Origin: Hungatella sp.
Lineage (GTDB): Bacteria; Bacillota; Clostridia; Lachnospirales; Lachnospiraceae
Length of the DNA stretch: 64,000 bases
Assembly (NCBI GenBank): GCA_009712635.1
Contig: WASS01000005.1
Span: 155,311 to 219,310 of the forward strand
Direction of reading: 5' to 3'
This document shows positions 19,629 through 28,759 of the stretch, in pieces (the first letter of the stretch is position 1; every line of letters starts with the position of its first letter). Both the position numbers and the translations under genes were made by a program. The notes below the pieces were generated by a model. The model saw nothing but the letters and a program-made list of their open reading frames with translations, was not told the DNA's origin and did not search any database.

Positions 19629-19657
19629 TTGACTTATGAGCCAAAAGATGGTATTAT
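19629..19657 (+). promoter_or_regulatory. Promoter of the yitT leader
   Basis: TTGACT (19629-19634), 17 bp, TATTAT (19652-19657). The predicted start is near 19664, about 200 nt ahead of the yitT start codon. Confidence 0.75.
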
Positions 19658-19663
19658 CGTCCA

Positions 19664-19802
19664 TGTGAGAAGCACAAGGGGTGCCTTGCGTGCGGTGTTT
19701 TGATGTGGGGATGTCAAAGCACAAAAACTACATAGTGTGACGGTTTCAGATCGTGACGGAGGATTGCCTTCTGTGGGGGAAGGGCAGTCCTCTAATTTTT
19801 TT
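19664..19802 (+). ncRNA. Unassigned structured leader RNA ending in a terminator, upstream of yitT
   Basis: The transcript between promoter and gene would fold into at least three elements. Hairpin A is GCACAAGG (19672-19679) with CCTTG...GTGC (19684-19693). Hairpin B is GTGTTTTGA (19695-19703) with TCAAAGCAC (19714-19722). A strong intrinsic terminator pairs GAGGATTGCC-TTC (19759-19771) with GGAAGGGCAGTCCTC (19778-19792), followed by CTAA and seven Ts. GTGACGG occurs twice between hairpin B and the terminator. This is the layout of a transcription-attenuating riboswitch or protein-binding leader. I tested it by eye against T-box, TPP, FMN, lysine, SAM, glycine, purine, ZTP, fluoride, guanidine-I, c-di-GMP, yybP and cobalamin consensus features, without a match. 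Confidence 0.6.
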
Positions 19803-19865
19803 ATATTTGGATTGATAGGCTGGGAAATCTTACATATAATATGAGGTGTGATAAGGAGGATTACT

Positions 19866-20738
19866 ATGTGGAAAGAACTGAGGAGAGATAAGCGGGTCCG
19901 TAATGTCATGACAACACTGGCAGTAATGGGATCGGCGCTATTACAGACGTATGTGATTCAGGCTTTTATCAGGCCTGCTGGATTATTATCGGGAGGTTTT
20001 ACAGGTATTGCTATTTTAATAGACCGGATTACCTCTCTGTTTGGATTTAATATATCTACCTCTCTGGGTATGATTGTACTCAATATTCCAGTTGCATGGG
20101 CATGCAGTAAGAGTATCAGCAGACGGTTTACTTTTTTTTCCCTTCTGCAGGTACTATTGGCCAGTACATTTTTAAGAGTATTTCATTTTACGCCCATCTT
20201 TGATGACGGTATATTAAATGTGATTTATGGCGGTGTGCTTTACGGGTTTGCCATTGTACTGGCACTTCGGGGGAATGCATCAACAGGCGGTACAGATTTC
20301 ATTGCCCTTTATGTTTCCAATAAAACCGGCAACTCCATCTGGACCTCTGTTTTTGTGGGAAATGTAATCCTGCTCTGTATTTTCGGGGCAATATTTGGCT
20401 GGGATTATGCCGGATATTCCATATTGTTTCAATTTGTGTCTACAAAGGTCATATCCACCTTCCATCACCGGTATGAACGTGTGACACTTCAGATTACAAC
20501 AGTAAAAGGACCGGAGCTGGCTGGGAAGTATGTGGAGGACTTCCGGCACGGAATTTCCTGTGTGGATGCAGTAGGCGGTTACAGCAGGAAGAAGATGTAT
20601 CTGCTTCACACAGTGGTGTCCTCTTATGAAGTAGAGGATATCATTGCACTGTTTCATGAAGTGGATGATCAAGTGATTGTGAATATGTTTAAGACACAGC
20701 AGTTTTACGGAAGATTTTACCGTGCTCCCATGGAGTAA
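19866..20738 (+). CDS. YitT-family membrane protein with DUF2179 domain
   Basis: The 290-residue protein has five to six membrane helices (about residues 15-190), including the conserved ASTGGTDFIA loop (about 143-152). A C-terminal cytoplasmic DUF2179 domain (about 210-285) has the YERVTLQIT start and the GGYSRKKMYLL strand. The substrate of the family is not known to me. ATG 19866 is chosen because AAGGAGG lies six bases upstream; the frame opens at GTG 19848, before that site. Expression is probably set by the terminator-bearing leader ahead of it. A terminator follows the gene. Confidence 0.88.
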   Translation: MWKELRRDKRVRNVMTTLAVMGSALLQTYVIQAFIRPAGLLSGGFTGIAILIDRITSLFGFNISTSLGMIVLNIPVAWACSKSISRRFTFFSLLQVLLASTFLRVFHFTPIFDDGILNVIYGGVLYGFAIVLALRGNASTGGTDFIALYVSNKTGNSIWTSVFVGNVILLCIFGAIFGWDYAGYSILFQFVSTKVISTFHHRYERVTLQITTVKGPELAGKYVEDFRHGISCVDAVGGYSRKKMYLLHTVVSSYEVEDIIALFHEVDDQVIVNMFKTQQFYGRFYRAPME

Positions 20739-20765
20739 GCTCCCTGCAGCAGATGTTTGAACAGG

Positions 20766-20814
20766 AAAGCGGGATTTTTATTGCACATAGTATGCAATGA
20801 AAGTCCCGCTTTTT
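20766..20814 (+). terminator. yitT terminator
   Basis: AAAGCGGGA (20766-20774) pairs with TCCCGCTTT (20804-20812). An inner stem of TTGCA with TGCAA continues the pairing, and Ts follow. Confidence 0.88.
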
Positions 20815-20860
20815 ATATGTGTATCGGTCTGACACCCTAAAGAATCAGGAAAAAAACAAG

Positions 20861-20923
20861 TAAATATTTGCACAGTCAGAGTGCAAATATTTATTCGAAA
20901 TCGGATGGGCAGTCAGATATAAT
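20861..20923 (+). promoter_or_regulatory. PTS operon control region: 13-bp perfect inverted repeat and -10
   Basis: TAAATATTTGCAC (20861-20873) and GTGCAAATATTTA (20881-20893) are perfect inverted copies with a 7-bp spacer. The -10 TATAAT is at 20918-20923. At the -35 position (about 20895-20900) only TCGAAA is found. A good -10 with a poor -35 and a dyad just upstream is the arrangement expected for an activator. The LicR/MtlR-like regulator at the end of this operon is the natural candidate. Confidence 0.7.
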
Positions 20924-20955
20924 AAACTTAATCAATAGAAAGGAGGAATTATGAA

Positions 20956-21267
20956 ATGAAAAAATTAAGAGTTCTTTTAGTTTGTGGTTCAGGAGCTTCC
21001 AGTGGGTTCATGGCAGCTAATATCAGGAAGGCTGCCAAAGAAAAGGGAATGGAAATGGAAGTACAGGCAAGAAGTGATTCCGAAATAGATAATTATATTG
21101 AAGACGTTGACTTAATTATGGTGGGACCGCATCTTGAGTATGTTATGGATGATCTTGAGGAATATACTCATGAATATCCTGTAAAAATTGCACTGATGAA
21201 ACCGGAATATTATTCCAGATTAGACGGCACAAAAGCAATAGAACACATTTTATCACTATACGAATAA
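20956..21267 (+). CDS. PTS lactose/cellobiose-type EIIB component
   Basis: Cytoplasmic phosphotransfer subunit, 103 residues. The phosphorylated cysteine is C10 in LLVCGSGASSGFMA, the P-loop signature of the Lac/Cel EIIB family. It would take phosphate from EIIA (22557-22904) and pass it to the sugar in EIIC (21285-22535). An AAAGGAGG site precedes ATG 20956. An earlier ATG at 20951 runs into a stop at once. It is the first gene of a six-gene operon. The exact beta-glycoside cannot be read from the sequence. Confidence 0.93.
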   Translation: MKKLRVLLVCGSGASSGFMAANIRKAAKEKGMEMEVQARSDSEIDNYIEDVDLIMVGPHLEYVMDDLEEYTHEYPVKIALMKPEYYSRLDGTKAIEHILSLYE

Positions 21268-21284
21268 AATGAGCGGAGGAATGG

Positions 21285-22535
21285 ATGATGGATAAGTTAA
21301 TTAATTGGCTGGAGAGCAGCTTTGCACCTAAAATGAACAAAATAAGTCATAACAGCTGGGTTGTTATTTTAAAAGATTCCATTATGCAGACATTGCCATT
21401 TATCTTACTTGGTTCTGTATTCTGCTGCTTAGCAATTTTGAATGATTATATCCCCGGGTTACCCAGTTTTTGGACCCCGTTTGGATGGACGATGAGTAAA
21501 CTGTCACTCTTTGTATCTTTTTTAGTACCATTTAATTATTGTGAGAAAAAGAAGCTGAGAAAACAAAGGCTGATCGCTGGTTTAACTGGTTTGATTTTCT
21601 TTTTGATCTGTGTGACTCCGGTAGTTGAAGCGGAGGGTACAGTAGGCTTCGGATCATCAGCACTTGGTGCGGGTGGTATGTTTGTAGCAATGATTACAGG
21701 CGTAATTACATCACTTATTTTTGCATTATTCGCTAAATTCAGTTTCTTTAAACAGGATTCGGCTATACCGGATTTTGTAAGAACATGGTTTGATCAGATG
21801 TTACCAATTGCAATTATCGTTTGCTTTGGCTGGATTGTTGTATTGACTAAAAATGTAAATCTGTATCAGATTATTGTAAACATATTTATGCCTTTGCAAG
21901 GTTTCTTAAACACCTGGTATGGTTTTACATTTATGTGTTTCATTAGCTGCTTTATCTATTCAATGGGGATTTCCACATGGGTATTAACACCAGTAGGACA
22001 ACCTGTCAGGCTTGCCGGCATTACTGCCAACCTGGCAATGGTAGCAGCAGGAACAGCAACTGTCTCATCAATGAACATCTATACAGAAGGATTGGTTTAT
22101 TGCACCTACATGTGGGTAGGTGGTGTGGCATGTACCTTACCGTTGGTAATCATGTTAATACGTGCAAAGTCAAAACGATTAAGCTCATTAGGAAAAGCTT
22201 GTTTATTACCCGGTATTTTCAACATCAATGAGCCGGTTGTATTTGGCTGTATCGCATGGAATCCGCTTTTAATGCTTCCAATGTGGATCATCGGACTTAT
22301 TATACCGCTGTTAACATGGTTTTTTGTAAAAGTTATTGCATTTGCACCCATGCCAAGAATTCAATTTGAATTATGGTATTGCCCATATCCGATTTCTACC
22401 TGGATATCAACAGGTTCATTAAGGGCAATCATTTTCCTTATTATTTCAGTTGCTGTAGCATCCTTCATCTGGTATCCATTCTTTCGGGCATATGATAAGC
22501 AGGAGACAGAAGCAGAAGCGAATCGCGTAGAATAA
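21285..22535 (+). CDS. PTS lactose/cellobiose-type EIIC permease
   Basis: Membrane channel that translocates and presents a disaccharide or beta-glucoside for phosphorylation. The 416-residue protein has about ten hydrophobic helices and family segments such as the opening INWLESSFAPKMNKI, VLTPVGQPVRLAGI, GIFNINEPVVFG (substrate-site glutamate motif NEP, about residue 310) and the final WYPFFRAYDKQE. GGAGG lies five bases before ATG 21285 (or eight before the in-frame ATG at 21288). It sits 17 bp after EIIB and just before EIIA. Confidence 0.93.
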   Translation: MMDKLINWLESSFAPKMNKISHNSWVVILKDSIMQTLPFILLGSVFCCLAILNDYIPGLPSFWTPFGWTMSKLSLFVSFLVPFNYCEKKKLRKQRLIAGLTGLIFFLICVTPVVEAEGTVGFGSSALGAGGMFVAMITGVITSLIFALFAKFSFFKQDSAIPDFVRTWFDQMLPIAIIVCFGWIVVLTKNVNLYQIIVNIFMPLQGFLNTWYGFTFMCFISCFIYSMGISTWVLTPVGQPVRLAGITANLAMVAAGTATVSSMNIYTEGLVYCTYMWVGGVACTLPLVIMLIRAKSKRLSSLGKACLLPGIFNINEPVVFGCIAWNPLLMLPMWIIGLIIPLLTWFFVKVIAFAPMPRIQFELWYCPYPISTWISTGSLRAIIFLIISVAVASFIWYPFFRAYDKQETEAEANRVE

Positions 22536-22556
22536 TGAATGGAGAAAGATAAAAAC

Positions 22557-24348
<1,792 letters not shown>

Positions 24349-24414
24349 TCAACTGTTTTCGGTATTGCATGTGTTCTGGCGGCTATTGGAATACTGAATG
24401 TAAAGCAAAATTAG
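24349..24414 (+). pseudogene. Possible remnant of a membrane protein C terminus
   Basis: Directly after the GH1 stop codon, in the same frame, 21 codons encode a hydrophobic segment (VFGIACVLAAIGIL) followed by NVKQN and a TAG at 24412-24414. It looks like the last transmembrane helix of a transporter, and no start or ribosome-binding site precedes it. It may be the scar of a gene lost between the GH1 gene and the regulator. A 21-codon hydrophobic stretch can also arise by chance. Confidence 0.3.
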
Positions 24415-24433
24415 TGGAAGAAAGGTAATAAGA

Positions 24434-26359
24434 ATGAAGGACAATTGCAAGAGGCTTATTAAAATTATGCTGTCAAATGAAGAATGGATCAATGCCGGCT
24501 ATTTGGCCAATGTAATGGGAGTCTCTGAACGAAGTATAAAAAATTACATTTCAGAAATTAACAGCTTTGAGAAGGATTTGATTCTTTCTTCCAGGAAAGG
24601 ATATCAGATCGATCCGAAAAGAGGAAAAGCTTTCATTCAAAGTAAGGGGAGAAATATTCCACAGAATGCCCACGAACGAATTAATTTTATTATAATCCGC
24701 ATTCTGTCAAATGATGCGGACCAGGGGAGTAAAACGGATTTATATAGTATCGCAGATGAAATTTATGTTAGTTTTGAAACCATAAAAAAGGATATGTACA
24801 AAGTACGTAAGAAATTTATGGAGCATGATTTATACTTAACAGCCACAAACTCCTTTGTGGCTGTAGAAGGAAATGAGTTAGATAAAAGAAAGGCACTAAG
24901 CAGTATTCTTTATGAAGAATTCACGGATCATGTTATGAGTATTGACGTTATTAAAAATATATATCCGTTGTATGATCTGGAATTACTGCAGAAAATTATT
25001 GAAACAAAATGTGAGGAATACCATTATTTCATTAATGAATACGCTCTTATTAATTTAATTCTTGATATTGTTATTGGAATAGACCGTATGAAAAAGGAAA
25101 AGACCTTTGAAAAAGAAAAAAAGGATGATAAGCGTATTGGTATTCGTGAACAGGAGCTTGCAAGAAATATTGCTACGGAAATTGAACATCATTTTGGTGT
25201 CACTTACAGCATCACAGAATTTGAAGAACTAACTATAATTTTATTAAGCCATTTGATGAAAATGGATTTTAATGCAATTAACAAAGAAAATTTGGAACTT
25301 ATGGTTGGAAGCGAATGTGTAAATATTGTGAATCAGTTAAGCGATATACTGAAAAACACTTATTTTGTTGATATAGACAATGCGGATTTCATCATTAAAT
25401 TCACATTGCATATTAAAAATATGTTAGTCAGATTACGAAATGGATATAGAATTAAAAATCCGTTAGTGAATCATATTAAAAACACTTGTCCATTGATTTT
25501 TGAATGTGCCGTAGAGGTTTCCAATAAAATTCATGAACTAACAGGTTTTGATTTGTCAGAGGATGAGATTGGTTATATTGCATTACACATAGGCGGTAAT
25601 CTGGAAACTCAGAAATCCAAAAGAAAAGTAATCAGCTGTGTTATCCTGTATCCCCAATATTATGATTTTTCCAACAAAATGATGGAAGAGATAAAAAATC
25701 ATTATCAGGAACAACTGGAAATAAAGACCGTTATTACATCATTAAATGAGATAAAGAATCTGGACAAGACAGATTTGATTATTTCTACCATTCCAATAAC
25801 GGAACTGATACGGATGGAATCAATTATTGTTACACCGTTTTTAAATGAGAAGGATTACAGAGATATTAGCTGTATCATTGAGAAAATAATTTTAAGAAAA
25901 AAGAAAGCCAGATTAAAACAACACTTGATGCAAATCTCAAATCCATTGTTTTTCTATAAGAATAAGGAATTTGAGGGAAAAGAGGATGCAATTTCTTTCA
26001 TGGTGGATATTATGCAAAAAGAGGGCTATGTGAATGCTGATTTTGCACAAGAGATTTTTCAGCGGGAAAAACAGTCCTCCACCGCATTCGAGCATATTGC
26101 TGTTCCCCATTCAATGTATATGAATGCTAACAAAACTGGAATGTTTGTGTTATTAAATGAAAAAAAGCCGATTAACTGGAATGATAATTTAGTCAGTATT
26201 GTAATGATGTTTGCTATCAGCAGAGAGGAAAGAGCAATCTTTCATGATGTATACGATAATTTAATAGTCTTGCTGATTGATAAACCGAATGCAGTGAAAG
26301 TATTAGAAAGCGCTGGTTATATAGATTTTATAGAATCAGTAATCAGCTGTTTCAGTTAG
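24434..26359 (+). CDS. PRD-containing PTS-responsive transcriptional activator (LicR/MtlR-like)
   Basis: The 641-residue regulator reads as an N-terminal HTH (about residues 5-60; NAGYLANVMGVSERSIKNYI), a second HTH-like region (about 85-130), two PRD domains (about 190-290 and 300-400, ending in IGYIALHIGGNLE), an EIIB-like domain (about 405-490) and a C-terminal EIIA domain with its His in AVPHSMYM (about H559). This is the architecture of DNA-binding activators such as LicR and MtlR rather than of RNA-binding BglG antiterminators. Phosphorylation by HPr and the EIIs should set its activity. Its likely site is the 13-bp inverted repeat ahead of the operon (20861-20893). Confidence 0.9.
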   Translation: MKDNCKRLIKIMLSNEEWINAGYLANVMGVSERSIKNYISEINSFEKDLILSSRKGYQIDPKRGKAFIQSKGRNIPQNAHERINFIIIRILSNDADQGSKTDLYSIADEIYVSFETIKKDMYKVRKKFMEHDLYLTATNSFVAVEGNELDKRKALSSILYEEFTDHVMSIDVIKNIYPLYDLELLQKIIETKCEEYHYFINEYALINLILDIVIGIDRMKKEKTFEKEKKDDKRIGIREQELARNIATEIEHHFGVTYSITEFEELTIILLSHLMKMDFNAINKENLELMVGSECVNIVNQLSDILKNTYFVDIDNADFIIKFTLHIKNMLVRLRNGYRIKNPLVNHIKNTCPLIFECAVEVSNKIHELTGFDLSEDEIGYIALHIGGNLETQKSKRKVISCVILYPQYYDFSNKMMEEIKNHYQEQLEIKTVITSLNEIKNLDKTDLIISTIPITELIRMESIIVTPFLNEKDYRDISCIIEKIILRKKKARLKQHLMQISNPLFFYKNKEFEGKEDAISFMVDIMQKEGYVNADFAQEIFQREKQSSTAFEHIAVPHSMYMNANKTGMFVLLNEKKPINWNDNLVSIVMMFAISREERAIFHDVYDNLIVLLIDKPNAVKVLESAGYIDFIESVISCFS

Positions 26360-26372
26360 AAAGGAAATAGAG

Positions 26373-26630
26373 ATGAAGAAATTTGAATATATAATAACAC
26401 AACCAGCTGGAATACATGCGATACCGGCAGGTTTGCTGGTTAAGGAAGTCTCTGTTTACAAAAGTTCAATTACAATAGAAAGAAATGGTAAGAAAGCGGA
26501 TGGGAAAAGACTTATGCCAATAATGGCGCTTGGGGTAAGGTGCGGGGAAAAAGTGACTTTTATTATCGAAGGAATGGATGAAGATAAGGCTGTGATAAAA
26601 TTAAAAGCATTTTGCAGAAAAAATTTATAA
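26373..26630 (+). CDS. HPr-like phosphocarrier with altered active-site and regulatory residues
   Basis: The 85-residue protein has the HPr fold pattern and length. H15 is in place, but the usual G-L-H-A-R-P-A loop reads G-I-H-A-I-P-A, so the active-site Arg17 is Ile. The regulatory Ser46 of Gram-positive HPr aligns with Arg46 (DGKRLMPIMALGV). It could still accept phosphate at H15. It should not be a substrate for HPr kinase or a CcpA co-effector. It lies 13 bp after the activator gene in a sugar-specific operon. This suggests a dedicated phosphocarrier or a modulator of the PRD regulator. The general ptsH must be elsewhere. Confidence 0.88.
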   Translation: MKKFEYIITQPAGIHAIPAGLLVKEVSVYKSSITIERNGKKADGKRLMPIMALGVRCGEKVTFIIEGMDEDKAVIKLKAFCRKNL

Positions 26631-26637
26631 AATATTC

Positions 26638-26704
26638 AATAGACGTATTTTCTAACAGGTGCAACTATCATAAGCATGGCTGTCAGGAAGATACGTCTAT
26701 TTTT
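26638..26704 (+). terminator. Terminator of the PTS operon
   Basis: AATAGACGTAT (26638-26648) pairs perfectly with ATACGTCTATT (26691-26701) and Ts follow. The 42-nt loop is long for a terminator. Confidence 0.7.
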
Positions 26705-26723
26705 CAATTGCAGATATTATGAT

Positions 26724-28103
26724 TTACAGCAGAACGGTCTTTTTTCTCTTCAGCCGGCTGAAACAGTGAAAATAAATAAGGAACAAAATGGATGTAACTG
26801 TCCACGTCAGAGGATAACAAAATACTACAGTCTCAATAACCGGACGAATTGGCACTGCAGTACAGATCCATACAATTCTGAGTACACAGACTCCCAGGCT
26901 GGTAAGGATCATGGGGATCCAGCAGTCACCGGTTCCCCGAAGAGATCCGGAATAAATTTCCACACACACGTAAGTAAAAAAGGTGGGAACCAGATACCGG
27001 AGAATCTGTGTACCCTTGTCAATGACTGCTGCGTCAGTTGTAAACAGGAGAAATACCAGACTTCCGAATGTGTAAAGCAGGAGGCTTAATGCAATAGCAG
27101 AAACAAAGCACATAAAAAGGCAGACCCGTATGCCCTTGTATACCCTGTCCAATTTCTTTGCACCGTAATTCTGTCCTACAAATGTGGTTATGGAGATACC
27201 AAAAGCACTGATCATCATCCAGAACAGTGTATCGATCTTGCCATATGCAGTCCAGGCAGCCACGGTGTCAGTTCCCAGTGTATTTACACTGGATTGAATG
27301 ATTATATTTGATGACGTATACATTACGGATTGAAGCCCTGCGGGAAATCCAATCCGGATAATCCGCATCAGCATATCCCGTTGTATTTTTAACTGAGAAA
27401 AGGACAGGCGGTAATCCTCCTTGGTGCGAACCAGAATAATCACTACAAGTACTGCACTTAACAGCTGGGAGGTGATGGTAGCGATCGCAGCGCCGGCAAC
27501 TCCCATATGGCAGTAAACTACCAGGATAATATCCAAAACTATGTTAACAAAGCAGCTGACAATCAGAAAATAAAGAGGACGCCTGGAGTCACCGGCAGCC
27601 CTTAAAATACCAGCCCCCATATTGTAAATCAGATTAGGAATTGTTCCTAAAAAATAAATACGCATAAATAAAACCCCATAAGGCAGGATATCATCAGGAG
27701 TATCCATGGCTTTCAGGGCTAGGGGGGCGAATATAATTCCTGCTATCATAATAAAAAAGCCGCACACAACTGAAAACGCCATGGCTGTATGGACGGCTTC
27801 GCTCAGCTGTTTTTTCTGCCCGGCTCCGAAAAACTGGGATATGCTGACGCCTGCGCCGGAGGAAAGCCCGATAAAGAACCCGATAAACAGATTGATCAGA
27901 GTTCCAGTAGGGCCTCCAACGGCAGCCAGTGCTTCTTTTCCCACGAATCGGCCAACAATGACGGCATCGGCCGTATTATAAAGCTGCTGAAAAAATGTTC
28001 CAAATAAAATTGGAAAGAAAAACAGAAGAAGCTGCTTCCATATCACTCCCTCTGTAATCTGATTCGACGTTCCTTCGTCTTTATTTCTTGTATTCTTTTT
28101 CAT
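26724..28103 (-). CDS. MATE-family multidrug/cation exporter
   Basis: The 459-residue protein has twelve predicted membrane helices in two MatE halves, starting with WKQLLLFFFPILFGTFFQQLYNTADAVIVGRFVG-type sequence (read in segments), which is typical of the NorM/DinF-like group common in Clostridia. The second half opens with RIGFPAGLQSVMYTSSN. Export of drugs or metabolites against Na+ or H+ is known for the family, but the substrate is not predictable. The start at 28103 has AGGAAATTTT upstream. The gene runs convergent with the PTS operon and lies 76 bp after the FMN-binding-like gene on the same strand. Confidence 0.92.
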   Translation of the reverse strand: MKKNTRNKDEGTSNQITEGVIWKQLLLFFFPILFGTFFQQLYNTADAVIVGRFVGKEALAAVGGPTGTLINLFIGFFIGLSSGAGVSISQFFGAGQKKQLSEAVHTAMAFSVVCGFFIMIAGIIFAPLALKAMDTPDDILPYGVLFMRIYFLGTIPNLIYNMGAGILRAAGDSRRPLYFLIVSCFVNIVLDIILVVYCHMGVAGAAIATITSQLLSAVLVVIILVRTKEDYRLSFSQLKIQRDMLMRIIRIGFPAGLQSVMYTSSNIIIQSSVNTLGTDTVAAWTAYGKIDTLFWMMISAFGISITTFVGQNYGAKKLDRVYKGIRVCLFMCFVSAIALSLLLYTFGSLVFLLFTTDAAVIDKGTQILRYLVPTFFTYVCVEIYSGSLRGTGDCWIPMILTSLGVCVLRIVWICTAVPIRPVIETVVFCYPLTWTVTSILFLIYFHCFSRLKRKKTVLL

Positions 28104-28179
28104 AAAATTTCCTCGTTTAAGTAATTATGTAGTCATTTTTCATTATACCGTCTGGTAATAAAAAACACAATCCCCTGTC

Positions 28180-28620
28180 TCAGTCGGTTTTTTCAGCTTT
28201 TGTAAGTGCCTGATCCACTGCTTTTAACAGAACACTGGAGGTGTAGCGGGATTCAGACGGGTAGGAGATGTTTTTGGTTGACTGGTTCTTTAAAATCTGC
28301 GGAGATAAATTATCCATGGCGGGCTGCATCAGTGGATACATGGTGGTAACCGCCTCGCTTAAAGGAACCAGTGTAACGGAAGTGATTTTCTTTGAATCAA
28401 CTGTGACCTCAACATTGATATCCTGGCTATTCAGCGTAATGGCAGAGGAATATACACCCGGTACATAGGCCACAGCATCGCCGGAAGTGGGAACAGTATC
28501 CTTTTTCGGGCGGAACATGACTAGAAACAGGGTAATGAGGAGGATTCCAAGGCCAACGAAGATCGCAGTATAGATGATCTCTTTCATTCGTAAAACAACA
28601 ATTTTTGTTTTTGAGCTCAT
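28180..28620 (-). CDS. Membrane-anchored FMN-binding-domain-like protein
   Basis: The 146-residue protein has one N-terminal membrane helix (about residues 15-37) and an extracytoplasmic domain. The domain resembles FMN_bind (PF04205): a PGVYSSAITLNSQDINVEV strand pair, the KKITSVTLVPLSE strand and a final SESRYTSSVLLKAVDQAL helix. In flavinylated members a Thr in a (S/D)GAT-type motif bears the flavin. Here the aligned segment is SESRYTSS, so covalent flavinylation is uncertain. GGAGGG lies ten bases before ATG 28620. No ApbE flavin transferase or Rnf-type partner is nearby. Confidence 0.65.
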   Translation of the reverse strand: MSSKTKIVVLRMKEIIYTAIFVGLGILLITLFLVMFRPKKDTVPTSGDAVAYVPGVYSSAITLNSQDINVEVTVDSKKITSVTLVPLSEAVTTMYPLMQPAMDNLSPQILKNQSTKNISYPSESRYTSSVLLKAVDQALTKAEKTD

Positions 28621-28759
28621 AAGACAGAAGCCCTCCGTATAGTTTTGTTATAATGTATGAACGGATTGGGGGATTTCATTCCTAAGATTTCATTGTTGTA
28701 ACAGGAAATCTGTGCTAAGATAATAGACAAACGTGTGTTTTGGGAAAGGAAGAAAAAGT

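Noticed and set aside
19664..19802. T-box reading of the yitT leader
   Set aside because: A GGTGCC..GCG stretch near 19680 loosely recalls the T-box sequence, but it lies about 70 nt before the terminator and cannot form the standard antiterminator. The downstream gene is not an amino-acid gene of the usual kind.
24434..26359. RNA-binding BglG-type antiterminator for the PTS operon
   Set aside because: The N terminus is helix-turn-helix rather than a CAT RNA-binding domain, and no RAT/terminator hairpin pair precedes the operon.
26676..27089. 137-codon plus-strand frame over the 3' end of the MATE gene
   Set aside because: It begins in the PTS terminator and is antisense to a well-supported membrane protein.
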